In this document: positions 1 to 8,546 of the stretch, one piece after another | How the letters are laid out: each line of letters opens with the position of its first letter | Position numbering within the stretch: position 1 is the first letter of the stretch | Source: an uncultured Clostridium sp. | GTDB taxonomy: Bacteria > Bacillota > Clostridia > Lachnospirales > Lachnospiraceae | Assembly: GCA_947575275.1 (NCBI GenBank) | Contig: CANPMS010000022.1 | Location: 1 to 35,397 of the forward strand | Direction of reading: 5' to 3' | Length of the DNA stretch: 35,397 nt | Made by a program: the position numbers and the translations under genes | The notes under the pieces: generated by a model | Seen by the model: the letters and a program-made list of their open reading frames with translations, nothing else | Told to the model about the DNA's origin: nothing | Databases searched by the model: none

Positions 1-53
1 GGAGTACGACCTTGCCAAGGTCGGGGTCGCGGGTTCGAGTCCCGTCTCGCGCT
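1..53 (+). tRNA. tRNA-Gly (GCC), 3' part, cut by the window edge
   Basis: The anticodon arm CCTTGCCAAGG shows anticodon GCC. The T arm GCGGG-TTCGAGT-CCCGT follows, and then the 3' acceptor strand CTCGCGC with discriminator T at position 53. The D arm and the 5' acceptor strand (expected GCGCGAG) lie before the window. No CCA is encoded; the sequence continues CTG. A terminator follows within 20 bases, so this is the last gene of its transcript. Confidence 0.9.
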
Positions 54-69
54 CTGCTTATTTTGATAA

Positions 70-103
70 AGCAGTTGGGATTGGTGTCCTGACTGCTTTT
101 TTG
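70..103 (+). terminator. Rho-independent terminator after tRNA-Gly
   Basis: The arms AGCAGT and ACTGCT, with a further GGA/TCC pairing inside, form a hairpin directly followed by a run of six T residues. It lies just past the tRNA 3' end and before the leader of the next gene. Confidence 0.75.
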
Positions 104-246
104 CTTTAGCTGTTCCTGGTTTTTTGGAAGAAATGATGAATAAAGGTAAGAATTCCATCTGTTCCCAGTAGAATTTCCTCTAATTGTATGGTAATATAGT
201 TTTGTAACAGAAATGTAATATTTATGTAACACAAGGAGGAACTACC

Positions 247-966
247 ATGAAAAAACAGATGATTCGTGTGATGACAGCCACAGCAGTGATGGCTCTTACA
301 GCAGTACAACCAATAACAGCATTTGCCGCAAATTGTGCAGGTGGAAATGGTACATATAAGGTTGTGATTGGAGGAATGCAGGGGATTCAGACTGTGGATT
401 TATCAAAGCTGGGCAATTTTGACTGTAACAATTTGGATTTGGAGAGCATTCTTCAGCAGATTAAGGATTGTGGTGTTCAGATTCCAGATCTGCCCCAGAT
501 TCCAACTCCTCCCACACCGGGAACAGGTGAGACGCCTGACCTTCCGGGAGATAACGAGGGAGGAGATAATTCCGATAATCAGGGAGGAAGCGAAGACGCC
601 TGGACGAAGCAGGTTGTGGATCTTGTAAATGCGGAGCGTGCAAAGGCAGGGCTTGGGGCGCTTTCCATTCACAATGGTGCGGCAAATGCAGCACAGGTTC
701 GTGCCAATGAGATTATTACTTCTTTCTCTCATACGCGTCCAAATGGCAGTAGCTTCAGCACAGCTCTTAAGGAGGCAGGAGTATCCTATACCAGTTCTGG
801 TGAAAATATTGCATATGGACAGCGTTCTCCGCAGGAAGTTATGAATCAGTGGATGAACAGTGCAGGACATAGGGCCAATATTTTAAATCCGCAGTTTACC
901 TCGATTGGTGTGGGACATGTTCAAAGAAACGGAGTAGATTATTGGACACAGTTGTTTATTCGATAA
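247..966 (+). CDS. Secreted CAP/SCP-domain protein (YkwD-like)
   Basis: The 239-residue protein starts at an ATG 7 bases after AAGGAGGA. Residues 1-27 form a typical signal peptide (Lys near the start, hydrophobic core, AFA cleavage site). Residues 28-79 match nothing I recognise and contain two Cys (60 and 75). Residues 80-118 form a Pro/Gly/Asp-rich linker. A CAP domain fills about 119-239, with the family signatures FSHTRPNG (His162), GENIAYG (185-191) and SAGHRANIL (His208). Clostridial CAP proteins of this layout are exported and often cell-surface; their biochemical role is mostly unknown, so none is assigned. The gene stands alone: a tRNA terminator lies upstream and its own terminator follows. 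I found no convincing -35/-10 pair in the 140-base leader. Confidence 0.88.
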   Translation: MKKQMIRVMTATAVMALTAVQPITAFAANCAGGNGTYKVVIGGMQGIQTVDLSKLGNFDCNNLDLESILQQIKDCGVQIPDLPQIPTPPTPGTGETPDLPGDNEGGDNSDNQGGSEDAWTKQVVDLVNAERAKAGLGALSIHNGAANAAQVRANEIITSFSHTRPNGSSFSTALKEAGVSYTSSGENIAYGQRSPQEVMNQWMNSAGHRANILNPQFTSIGVGHVQRNGVDYWTQLFIR

Positions 967-987
967 AACTTAATAGAGCAAGAGCCG

Positions 988-1019
988 GGCGTCTTCCAAA
1001 AGGGTAGACGCCTTTCTTG
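988..1019 (+). terminator. Terminator after the CAP-domain gene
   Basis: GGCGTCT and AGACGCC pair across an 11-base loop and are followed by TTTCTT and, a little later, another T run. It begins 21 bases past the CAP gene stop. Confidence 0.75.
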
Positions 1020-1080
1020 CGTTTTTTCCTGATTCATAGTATAGTTGAAATATCATGCAAAAGATAAGGGGGAGAAACCT

Positions 1081-1860
1081 GTGCTGAAAATAATTATTTC
1101 ACCGGCAAAAAAGATGAATGTGACTGATGACTTTCCGGTGGAGGTGACTCTGCCGCATTTTTTGGAGCAGACGGAGGAGATAAAGGCGTATTTGCAGAAT
1201 CTGGATTATGGGACATTGAAAGGAATCTGGAAGTGCAATGATCAGATTGCGGAGCAGAACGTAGAGAGGCTTAAAAATATGGAGCTGCGCCGCAGGCTGA
1301 CTCCTGCGGTAATTGCCTATGAGGGACTTCAATATCAGAGCATGGCGCCGGGAGTGATGGAGCGGAGTGCGCTTGATTATCTCGGTAGACATCTCTACAT
1401 ATTATCAGGTTTTTACGGGATTTTGCGAGCTTTTGACGGAGTGACGCCTTATCGTTTAGAGATGCAGGCTAGGATTGAGTGGATGCGTGAAAAGAAAATA
1501 GTAACCAATCTGTATGATTATTGGGGAAGCAGCATTTACCAGGTGCTGGATGATCAGGAAGAGCCGCTTACCATTGTTAACCTGGCATCGAAAGAGTATA
1601 GTAAGGCAATTGAGCCATGGCTGACCTCTGGTGTACGGTTTTTGACGTGCGTGTTTGGGGAGGTAGAAGAAGAATCGCCTTTTCGTGTGCGTGTTAAGGC
1701 GACTGCAGCCAAGATGGCGCGGGGAGCGATGGTTCGGTTTATGGCACAGAATCGTGTGACAGATGCAGAACAGATAAAAGGGTTTCATGAGATGGGGTAC
1801 AGTTATATGGAGTCTTTGTCCGATGACACTATGTTTGTATTTGGAACGAAGAAGCAGTAA
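1081..1860 (+). CDS. yaaA: Peroxide stress protein YaaA (UPF0246)
   Basis: This is a cytoplasmic protein of the YaaA/UPF0246 family, which in E. coli lowers intracellular free iron during peroxide stress and binds DNA. The start chosen is the GTG at 1081, six bases after AGGGGGAG. It gives the family's usual beginning M-LKIIISPAKKM and a length of 259 residues, matching the usual ~257. An in-frame ATG at 1045 adds 12 residues but lacks a good ribosome site. Family features include the opening SPAKKM, the middle segment YLGRHLYILSGFYGILRAFD, and the C-terminal KATAAKMARGAMVRF followed by FHEMGYSY. The next gene has its own promoter, so this is probably monocistronic. Confidence 0.9.
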   Translation: MLKIIISPAKKMNVTDDFPVEVTLPHFLEQTEEIKAYLQNLDYGTLKGIWKCNDQIAEQNVERLKNMELRRRLTPAVIAYEGLQYQSMAPGVMERSALDYLGRHLYILSGFYGILRAFDGVTPYRLEMQARIEWMREKKIVTNLYDYWGSSIYQVLDDQEEPLTIVNLASKEYSKAIEPWLTSGVRFLTCVFGEVEEESPFRVRVKATAAKMARGAMVRFMAQNRVTDAEQIKGFHEMGYSYMESLSDDTMFVFGTKKQ

Positions 1861-1869
1861 AACTTCCGC

Positions 1870-1898
1870 TTTTGTGGAAAGAATACTTATGATATAAT
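1870..1898 (+). promoter_or_regulatory. Candidate promoter for the purine nucleoside phosphorylase gene
   Basis: A perfect -10 TATAAT (1893-1898) lies 17 bases after a weak -35, TTTTGT (1870-1875). The predicted start of transcription leaves a leader of about 50 bases ending in TAGGAGG. The -35 is poor, so the call depends on the -10. Confidence 0.5.
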
Positions 1899-1955
1899 AA
1901 AATCATATATCAGGTGTAAGAAAAGCTGCGGGAGAAGCTTTAGGAGGAAACTATT

Positions 1956-2801
1956 ATGACAAAAGCATATGAGCGTCTGTTGGGCTGCTATCAGTGCTTT
2001 AAGGAAAAAATTGATTTTACGCCGAAAGTGGCGTTGGTTCTTGGTTCTGGTCTCGGTGACTATGCAGATGGAATTAAAATCCAAATGACTTTGGATTATC
2101 ACGAAATTAAGGGATTTCCAGTATCTACGGTCAGTGGTCATAAAGGGCGTTTTGTTTTTGGATATATCAACAATGTTCCGGTGGTTATTATGCAGGGGCG
2201 TGTGCATTATTATGAGGGATATTCCATGGAGGATGTAGTTCTGCCTGTCCGCCTGATGAAGATGATGGGGGCTGAGATTCTTTTTCTCACCAATGCTGCG
2301 GGAGGAGTGAATTTTGACTTCCGGGCAGGGGATTTTATGATGATTACCGACCAAATTTCTAATTTTGTGCCATCACCGTTAATTGGTTCTAATATAGACC
2401 GGTTGGGGCTTAGATTTCCTGACATGAGTGAGATTTATAACCGGAGACTGTGCAGTATTATCCGCGATACAGCAAAGGATTTGCAGATTCCTCTAAAAGA
2501 GGGTACCTATGTGCAGCTGACGGGGCCAAATTTTGAAACGCCTGCGGAGGTGCGGATGTGTCGTTTGCTGGGAGGGGATGCAGTCGGAATGAGTACGGCA
2601 TGTGAGGCGATTGCCGCCAACCATATGGGAATGAAAATCTGTGGGATTTCCTGCATTACAAATCTTGGCTGCGGTATGATGGATCAGCCTTTGAGTCATG
2701 AGGAAGTAAAGGAGACAGCGGACAGGGTAGCTCCACTGTTTAAGAAGCTGATTACAGAGGCTGTTACCAGACTGGGGGCAAATACAGATCAAACAGTGTG
2801 A
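1956..2801 (+). CDS. punA: Purine nucleoside phosphorylase (PNP-II type)
   Basis: The enzyme cleaves purine (deoxy)ribonucleosides with phosphate to free base plus (deoxy)ribose-1-phosphate, in purine salvage. The 281 residues match the trimeric PNP/inosine-guanosine phosphorylase family. Visible are the phosphate loop GSGLG (30-34), GRVHYYEGY (81-89), TNAAGG (112-117), the base-contacting segment GPNFETPAE (190-198) with its Glu, AVGMST (209-214), and Asn236 in CITN, corresponding to the Asn that sets 6-oxopurine preference in this family. TAGGAGG precedes the ATG by 8 bases. Some relatives are xanthosine phosphorylases, and the sequence alone does not settle substrate range. Confidence 0.9.
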   Translation: MTKAYERLLGCYQCFKEKIDFTPKVALVLGSGLGDYADGIKIQMTLDYHEIKGFPVSTVSGHKGRFVFGYINNVPVVIMQGRVHYYEGYSMEDVVLPVRLMKMMGAEILFLTNAAGGVNFDFRAGDFMMITDQISNFVPSPLIGSNIDRLGLRFPDMSEIYNRRLCSIIRDTAKDLQIPLKEGTYVQLTGPNFETPAEVRMCRLLGGDAVGMSTACEAIAANHMGMKICGISCITNLGCGMMDQPLSHEEVKETADRVAPLFKKLITEAVTRLGANTDQTV

Positions 2802-2919
2802 TTGATTATTTTCCGGTGTGCTTTGCTTTCGGTGTAAATCCTGACAGCAGTCCAAGTTTCTGTTTTTGTTGTTCCTTCAGGGTATTTGGGAGAAGTTTTT
2901 TGCATCATAGAAAATCCTA

Positions 2920-2948
2920 TTGACGGAATAAACGAATCATAATATGAT
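2920..2948 (+). promoter_or_regulatory. Promoter of the fructose operon
   Basis: TTGACG (2920-2925), a 17-base spacer and TATGAT (2943-2948) give a near-consensus vegetative promoter. The predicted transcript starts about 40 bases before the fruK start codon. No divergent regulator gene is present, and I could not identify an operator or catabolite-repression site with confidence. Confidence 0.75.
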
Positions 2949-2995
2949 GATAACACGATGTAGAATGAAACTTTATAAAAAGAAGGAGAGAAAAG

Positions 2996-3901
2996 ATGAT
3001 TTACACAGTTACATTTAATCCGGCGCTGGATTATGTGGTAAGAGTAAATCAATTTGCTCTGGGGGCAGTGAACCGGACGGTAGAGGAGCATATGTTCTAT
3101 GGTGGTAAGGGCATCAATGTATCGGCTGTTCTAGCGAATCTTGGGTTTAAAAACACAGCGTTGGGGTTTGTAGCAGGGTTTACCGGTGAGGAAATTGAGA
3201 GGGGCGTGAAAACCCTGGGATGCAGCAGTGATTTTATTCATGTGAAAAAGGGAATATCGCGGATTAATGTAAAGCTGAAATCTCAGGAAGAGACGGAGAT
3301 TAATGGTATGGGGCCGGAAATTGAGCCGGAGGATGTGGAGGCGCTGTTTCAGAAGCTCGACAGACTGGAATCAGGAGATATTTTGGTGTTGTCTGGCAGC
3401 ATTCCGGCTTCCATAAGTGATTCTATTTACCAGGAGATTATGGCACGGCTGAAGGACAGAGGAATTCAGATCGTGGTGGATGCCACGAAGGATTTACTTT
3501 TAAATGTTTTAAAGTACCGGCCGTTCCTGATTAAGCCTAATAATTATGAATTGGGTGAGATATTTGGAGTAAGCCTTGAAACAGAGGAGGATATTGTAAG
3601 TTATGCCAACCGTTTAAGGGAGATGGGTGCAGCTAATGTGCTGGTCTCCATGGCGGGAAATGGTGCAATCCTGGTGGCGGAGGACGGAAGTGTTTACAAG
3701 CGAAAGCCGCCGAAGGGTGTAGTAAAAAATTCTGTGGGCGCCGGAGATTCCATGGTGGCGGGGTTCATTGCCGGGTATTTGGAGAGCCGGAGCTACAAGG
3801 AGGCGCTGAAGCTTGGAACTGCTGCTGGAAGCGCCAGTGCATTTTCTGACGATTTAGCGACCGGGGAAGCAATCAGGGAACTCTATCAGAGGATGGAATA
3901 A
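2996..3901 (+). CDS. fruK: 1-phosphofructokinase
   Basis: This PfkB/ribokinase-family kinase phosphorylates fructose-1-phosphate to fructose-1,6-bisphosphate with ATP, linking PTS-imported fructose to glycolysis. It has 301 residues, close to the usual ~305. It opens with the FruK-typical MIYTVTFNPALD; GGKGINVS (36-43) is the substrate-side glycine motif; GAGDSMVAGF (248-257) carries the catalytic base Asp251. The gene starts 7 bases after GGAGAG and lies 22 bases before fruA, so the two are co-transcribed. The position next to a fructose PTS supports fruK over the related tagatose-6-phosphate kinase. Confidence 0.93.
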   Translation: MIYTVTFNPALDYVVRVNQFALGAVNRTVEEHMFYGGKGINVSAVLANLGFKNTALGFVAGFTGEEIERGVKTLGCSSDFIHVKKGISRINVKLKSQEETEINGMGPEIEPEDVEALFQKLDRLESGDILVLSGSIPASISDSIYQEIMARLKDRGIQIVVDATKDLLLNVLKYRPFLIKPNNYELGEIFGVSLETEEDIVSYANRLREMGAANVLVSMAGNGAILVAEDGSVYKRKPPKGVVKNSVGAGDSMVAGFIAGYLESRSYKEALKLGTAAGSASAFSDDLATGEAIRELYQRME

Positions 3902-3923
3902 GAAGAAAAAGGAGGAAATGAAC

Positions 3924-6017
3924 ATGAAAATCACAGAGCTTTTAAGGCTGGAGAGCATTGGTCTTGGCGTGAAGGTGTCATCCAAGGAAGAGGCCATTGA
4001 TCTTCTTGTAGATTTAATGGAACAAGGCGGAAGACTGAAGGATAAGGCGGGTTACAAGGAAGGAATCCTGGCGCGTGAGAGTCTGGGAAGTACCGCAGTA
4101 GGCGCAGGAATTGCGATCCCCCATGCCAAGTCGGCAGCTGTAAAGGAGCCGGGGCTGGCAGCAATCACTGTATCTGGCGGCGTAGATTACGAAGCTTTTG
4201 ACGGTTCGCCTGCAGATCTTATCTTTATGATTGCCGCACCGGACGGAGAAGCCGACGCTCATCTGGAGACACTGGCAAAACTGTCCACACTTCTTATGAA
4301 TCCTGACTTTAAGGAGGAACTGATCGGAGCAAAAACAAAGGGGGCATTTATACAGGTGATTGACGCTGCGGAGAAGAACCGTTTTGACGGAAAGGAATGG
4401 CGTCATCTGGCAACGGCACCTGCTGCGGACAATAAAGCTGACGAAAGCAGAGTTGAGGACGAAAAAGCAGAAAGAGACAAAGCTGAGGACAGTAAAACAG
4501 AGGACAGAACAGACGAGGACGGACAAACGGAGATCGCCAAAGCCGATAGTAAAAGGGCTGAGGATGGAAGAGCGACAGAAGTGGTTTCCAAGTATCGTGT
4601 CCTTGCGGTGACTGCATGTCCGACAGGAATCGCTCACACTTTTATGGCAGCGGAGAATCTTGAGAATCAAGGAAGGAAGATGGGAATTCCGTTAAAGGCG
4701 GAGACTAATGGCTCTGCAGGTGTGGGGAATGCGCTGACAGCGGAAGAAATCCGTAATGCAGAGTGTATCATTATTGCTACCGATAAGAAGGTGGAGATGG
4801 CGCGGTTTGATGGAAAGCCGGTCATTCAGGTTTCGGTATCAGAGGGAATTCATCATGCCGAGGAGCTGATTGAGCATGCAGTCAGCGGCATGGCTCCGAT
4901 ATACCATCATGGAAGCACAGGCAGCTCTGAAGTACAGGGAATCTCAGACGTAAAGGGCAGCTCCGAGGGAATTGGAAGAACGATCTACAAGCACCTGATG
5001 AATGGCGTTTCCCATATGCTCCCATTTGTAATCGGCGGTGGTATCCTGATTGCTCTTGCATTTCTGCTTGATAATTATGAGATTGACCCGGCAAATTTTG
5101 GTAAGAATACTCCGATTGCAGCGTATCTGAAGACTGTGGGTGAGCAGGCGTTCGGCATGATGCTTCCGATACTCGCTGGTTACATTGCCATGAGCATCGC
5201 GGACCGTCCTGGTCTGGCCGCAGGCTTTGTGGGCGGATTAATTGCCAAGATGGGCATGACTTTCTTTAACCCTGCAGGCGGCGACGTCAATGCAGGTTTT
5301 CTGGGAGCGCTGTTTGCGGGCTTTGTAGGCGGATATATTGTGCTGGGACTTAAAAAGCTGTTCTCATGGCTTCCAAAATCCCTGGAGGGAATCAAACCGG
5401 TGCTTTTGTATCCGGTACTTGGTATCCTCCTGACAGCGCTTGTAACTACCTTTATTAACCCTTATATGGGAATCATCAACGACGGTCTCACTGGTCTTTT
5501 GAACAGTATGGGAGGAACCAGCCGGGTGGTGCTGGGAATGGTGGTGGGAGGCATGATGTCCGTGGACATGGGCGGCCCGGTGAACAAGGCGGCATATGTG
5601 TTTGGCACGGCGCAGCTGGCAGAAGGCAATTTTGAGATGATGGCAGCAGTGATGGCAGGCGGCATGGTTCCTCCGCTGGCAATCGCTTTATGTACTACAT
5701 TCTTTGGGAAAAAATTTACAGAGAAGGATCGCCAGTCCGGTCTGGTCAACTATATTATGGGACTGTCTTTCATCTCCGAGGGGGCGATTCCCTTTGCAGC
5801 ACAGGATCCGCTTCGCGTAATTCCGGCATGTATTGTAGGCTCAGCAGTGGCAGGCGGACTGTCCATGTATCTGGGCTGCACTCTGCGTGCTCCTCACGGC
5901 GGCCTCTTTGTGCTGCCGACTATCGGGCATCCATTCAGTTATCTGGTAGCAGTTTTGATTGGTTCAACAGTCGGCTGTCTGATATTGGCAGTATTGAAGA
6001 AAGACATTGAGAAATAA
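3924..6017 (+). CDS. fruA: Fructose-specific PTS enzyme IIABC
   Basis: This permease imports fructose and phosphorylates it to fructose-1-phosphate. Of two in-frame ATGs (3918, 3924) the second is chosen: it lies 8 bases from GGAGG, the first only 2. The resulting 697 residues hold IIA at about 1-150, with the phosphorylated His67 in IPHAKS. An unusual charged linker spans about 166-220. IIB begins near 224, with the phosphorylated Cys232 in VTACPTGIAHTFMAAE. The membrane IIC domain runs from about 350 to the end with many hydrophobic segments and the motif GGPVNKAAY. The linker is built from imperfect Asp/Glu-Lys-Ala units and looks like a slipped, repeat-expanded spacer. A HAD phosphatase gene follows after 13 bases. 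Confidence 0.95.
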   Translation: MKITELLRLESIGLGVKVSSKEEAIDLLVDLMEQGGRLKDKAGYKEGILARESLGSTAVGAGIAIPHAKSAAVKEPGLAAITVSGGVDYEAFDGSPADLIFMIAAPDGEADAHLETLAKLSTLLMNPDFKEELIGAKTKGAFIQVIDAAEKNRFDGKEWRHLATAPAADNKADESRVEDEKAERDKAEDSKTEDRTDEDGQTEIAKADSKRAEDGRATEVVSKYRVLAVTACPTGIAHTFMAAENLENQGRKMGIPLKAETNGSAGVGNALTAEEIRNAECIIIATDKKVEMARFDGKPVIQVSVSEGIHHAEELIEHAVSGMAPIYHHGSTGSSEVQGISDVKGSSEGIGRTIYKHLMNGVSHMLPFVIGGGILIALAFLLDNYEIDPANFGKNTPIAAYLKTVGEQAFGMMLPILAGYIAMSIADRPGLAAGFVGGLIAKMGMTFFNPAGGDVNAGFLGALFAGFVGGYIVLGLKKLFSWLPKSLEGIKPVLLYPVLGILLTALVTTFINPYMGIINDGLTGLLNSMGGTSRVVLGMVVGGMMSVDMGGPVNKAAYVFGTAQLAEGNFEMMAAVMAGGMVPPLAIALCTTFFGKKFTEKDRQSGLVNYIMGLSFISEGAIPFAAQDPLRVIPACIVGSAVAGGLSMYLGCTLRAPHGGLFVLPTIGHPFSYLVAVLIGSTVGCLILAVLKKDIEK

Positions 6018-6030
6018 GACGGAGGACATT

Positions 6031-6699
6031 ATGATACGATGCTGCATCTTTGATTTGGACGGCACGCTTCTGAATACTCTGGAGGCGCTGACCTATATCA
6101 CAAATCTGACTCTCGAACATTTTGGATACAAACCGGTGGACGAAGAGCATATAAAGACATTTGTGGGTGACGGCTATAAGATGCTTGTGGAGCGTGCACT
6201 GAAATTTTCTGGAGATGTGGAGCTGGAACATTACCAGGAAGCGCTCACTGTGTACATGGGGCTGTTTGAGAAGCACTCCATGCACCAGGTGAGACCCTAT
6301 GAGGGGATAAGGATGCTTTTGGAGGGACTGAAAGCGCGCAAAATTAAGATAGCAGTATTGTCAAATAAGCCTCATCTGCAGACGGTAGGAAATATTGAAA
6401 CAGTATTTGGGAAAGGATATTTTGACTATGTGGCAGGTGAACAGCAGGGCATACCAAAGAAGCCTGACCCGGAAGGTGTTCGCCGGATCCTTGAAATTCT
6501 TGGGGAGGAGACGGAAAATTGCCTGTACTTTGGTGATACCAACACAGATATGCAGACAGGGCTTGGCGCCGGGCTTATGACCGTAGGTGTCACATGGGGA
6601 TTCCGGGATCGCAGAGAGCTGGAATCCTTCCAGCCTCAGTATGTTATTGACCGCCCGGAAGAGGTATTTGAACGAATTTTTCATTGCTTTGCTACTTGA
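6031..6699 (+). CDS. HAD-family hydrolase (phosphoglycolate phosphatase-like)
   Basis: This is a cytoplasmic phosphatase of the HAD superfamily, 222 residues from the ATG at 6031, which sits 6 bases after GGAGG. An earlier in-frame ATG (6007) lies inside fruA. Motif I FDLDGTLLNT holds the nucleophile Asp8 and acid/base Asp10. VLSNKP is motif II, KKPDPEG motif III, and YFGDTNTDMQTG motif IV. A helical cap lies between motifs I and II, as in Gph/PGMB relatives. Its place 13 bases after fruA suggests co-transcription and perhaps relief of sugar-phosphate stress, but the true substrate cannot be read from the sequence; phosphoglycolate is only the default family annotation. Confidence 0.85.
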   Translation: MIRCCIFDLDGTLLNTLEALTYITNLTLEHFGYKPVDEEHIKTFVGDGYKMLVERALKFSGDVELEHYQEALTVYMGLFEKHSMHQVRPYEGIRMLLEGLKARKIKIAVLSNKPHLQTVGNIETVFGKGYFDYVAGEQQGIPKKPDPEGVRRILEILGEETENCLYFGDTNTDMQTGLGAGLMTVGVTWGFRDRRELESFQPQYVIDRPEEVFERIFHCFAT

Positions 6700-6723
6700 A
6701 TATTTCTTAAAAAAAGGTATAAT
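6696..6723 (+). promoter_or_regulatory. Candidate promoter of the ABC importer operon
   Basis: TTGAAT (6696-6701) overlaps the stop codon of the HAD gene and is followed after 16 bases by TATAAT (6718-6723). A second TATAAT lies at 6767-6772 without a good -35. The leader of the first importer gene is A+T-rich, and there is no hairpin terminator between the HAD gene and this promoter. Confidence 0.55.
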
Positions 6724-6801
6724 AAATATTTGTTAGCAATGTTTATATTTATGCAAAATATACATGTATAATGAATATTTTGCAGGGATGAGGAGGAGAT
6801 T

Positions 6802-7740
6802 ATGAAAAAGAAAATTATTACACTTACTTTGGCGGCATGTATGGCGGCTTCTCTCACTGCCTGTGGCAGCAGCACAGCAGAGACTGCCGGCACTTCTGAA
6901 GCTGCTACCACAGCAGAGAGCGTTAATACTTCTGAGACCGAGACAACTGCAGGGGATGAGAGAGGCGCAGCAATGTCATCCATTAACACGGTTACTCCGG
7001 GAAAGCTGACTGTGGCCACCAGCCCTGATTTTGCACCCTATGAGTTCTATGCAATCAGTGAGGATGGAACCCCGGCCCTTGCAGGCTTTGATATGGCTCT
7101 GGCACAGTATATCGCAGATTATCTGGGACTGGAGCTGGAGATTGTTACTGTTGACTTCGATGGTGTTTTAAGTGAGCTCCAGACCAAGTCCGTAGATCTG
7201 GGCATGTCTGGTCTTTCTCCCGACCCGAAGCGTGAGGGAATTATGGATTTTTCTGACCTCTACTATATCGGAGGACAGTCCCTGGTAACTGTAAAGGCAA
7301 ATGCAGATAAATTCAACAGCTTTGAGGCAATCAATAAGCCGGAGGTTTCCGTAGGCGCTCAGATCGGCTCTATTCAGATGGATTTGGCACAGGAGAACAG
7401 CCCGGAGGCTGATATTATCGGACTGCCGAAGGTTACTGACATTATCTCCGAGCTTCTGACCGGCAAGATGGATGCGGCATATATTGAGACAGATGTGGCT
7501 AAGAGCTATCAGAAGAACTATGCTGACCTGGAAATTGTTATGGATGTCCCGTATGAACAGGAGGGTTCCGCTATTGGCGTATGTAAGGGCAATGAGGCGC
7601 TGCTTGCAGGTGTAAATGAGGCAATCGCGGCAGTGCTGGCTGACGGAACCATGGAGAAATTCATTGCAGATGCCAACGAGCTGGCTTCCGGTGAGAAGTA
7701 CGAAGGTCTGCTTGATGAGGAAGGAAACATTCAGCAGTAA
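6802..7740 (+). CDS. Amino-acid-type ABC transporter substrate-binding lipoprotein
   Basis: This is an extracellular solute receptor of SBP family 3. The 312 residues begin with a lipoprotein signal ending in the lipobox LTAC, with lipidated Cys21. A Ser/Thr/Ala/Glu-rich tether runs to about residue 65. The binding domain then starts with LTVATSPDFAPYEF, the family signature, and continues with GFDMALAQYIADYLG and the DLGMSGLSP hinge region. These receptors usually bind polar or branched amino acids or small amine-containing solutes; the ligand is not evident. AGGAGG precedes the ATG. The permease starts 20 bases after its stop. Confidence 0.9.
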   Translation: MKKKIITLTLAACMAASLTACGSSTAETAGTSEAATTAESVNTSETETTAGDERGAAMSSINTVTPGKLTVATSPDFAPYEFYAISEDGTPALAGFDMALAQYIADYLGLELEIVTVDFDGVLSELQTKSVDLGMSGLSPDPKREGIMDFSDLYYIGGQSLVTVKANADKFNSFEAINKPEVSVGAQIGSIQMDLAQENSPEADIIGLPKVTDIISELLTGKMDAAYIETDVAKSYQKNYADLEIVMDVPYEQEGSAIGVCKGNEALLAGVNEAIAAVLADGTMEKFIADANELASGEKYEGLLDEEGNIQQ

Positions 7741-7760
7741 GCTACTGAAAGGAGCGCCAC

Positions 7761-8546
7761 ATGACTCAGTTTGTTCAGATTGAAAATTTTTCAAAGATTG
7801 CATCGTATGCCGAGCTGTTTAAGCAAGGTGTGATTGTCACGGTGCTCCTGTCTGTTTTTACAGTGGTTATCGGCTTCTGCATCGCATTGCTGCTGGCGTT
7901 GATGCGGATGTCAAATATCCGGCCTTTCCGGGCGCTGGGAATTGACAAGAACGGTCATCTGCGGGAGAGCGGTATTTTGGCATCCATAGCGCGGTTTAAT
8001 CCGCTTTCATTTCTGGCCACTGCTTATGTGGAAATCCTGCGTTCGACCCCGGTAATCGTTCAGGTATTTATCATTTATTATGGCGTATTCGGTATAATCA
8101 GTCTTCCGTCATTTCAGATGTTCGGCTTTATCAAATTCAGCCGCTTTTTTCCAGGTGTAGTTGCGCTGGGGATGAATTCCGGCGCATACCTGTGTGAGAT
8201 TATCCGTGCAGGTATTCAGTCCATCGATGGAGGTCAGACGGAGGCCGCCCGCTCCTTAGGACTTTCTCAGACCCAGAACCTGCGCTATATTATTTTTCCA
8301 CAGGCGCTGAAAAACATCCTGCCGGCAATCGCCAACGAGTTTGTTGTTATTATCAAGGAATCCGCAATTACATACACCATTGGCGTGCAGGACATCATGT
8401 CGGCAGTGAATGCGGTCAAGGGTGCAACTTTTGTGATTGTGGAGCCTTTACTGGTAGCTACGGCAATTTACTTCTGCCTGTGCTTCCCCACTTCCAAGAT
8501 TATTGCGTACTTTGAGAGGAGGATGAGCCGTGGTGACAGAAGGTAG
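7761..8546 (+). CDS. Amino-acid-type ABC transporter permease (HisM/GlnP-like)
   Basis: The 261-residue integral membrane protein forms the channel of the importer. Hydrophobic segments lie near residues 19-45, 75-105 and 120-150 and close to the C-terminus (about 222-245). The cytoplasmic EAA loop that docks the ATPase is clear: [13 protein letters not shown] followed by a hydrophobic PQAL segment. An insertion of about 25 residues between the first and second membrane segments is somewhat longer than in short GlnP proteins. The start ATG is 7 bases after AAAGGAG. Its end overlaps the start of the ATPase gene by 17 bases, implying coupled translation. Confidence 0.9.
   Translation: MTQFVQIENFSKIASYAELFKQGVIVTVLLSVFTVVIGFCIALLLALMRMSNIRPFRALGIDKNGHLRESGILASIARFNPLSFLATAYVEILRSTPVIVQVFIIYYGVFGIISLPSFQMFGFIKFSRFFPGVVALGMNSGAYLCEIIRAGIQSIDGGQTEAARSLGLSQTQNLRYIIFPQALKNILPAIANEFVVIIKESAITYTIGVQDIMSAVNAVKGATFVIVEPLLVATAIYFCLCFPTSKIIAYFERRMSRGDRR

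Noticed and set aside
2802..2995. Terminator or fructose operator between punA and the fruK promoter
   Set aside because: The only inverted repeat seen (CCTGA/TCAGG) is 5 bp with a 30-base loop, too weak to call; apart from the promoter I see nothing in this gap.
4440..4590. CRISPR-like or minisatellite array in the fruA linker
   Set aside because: The units are irregular, in frame and translated as a charged linker; there are no spacers.
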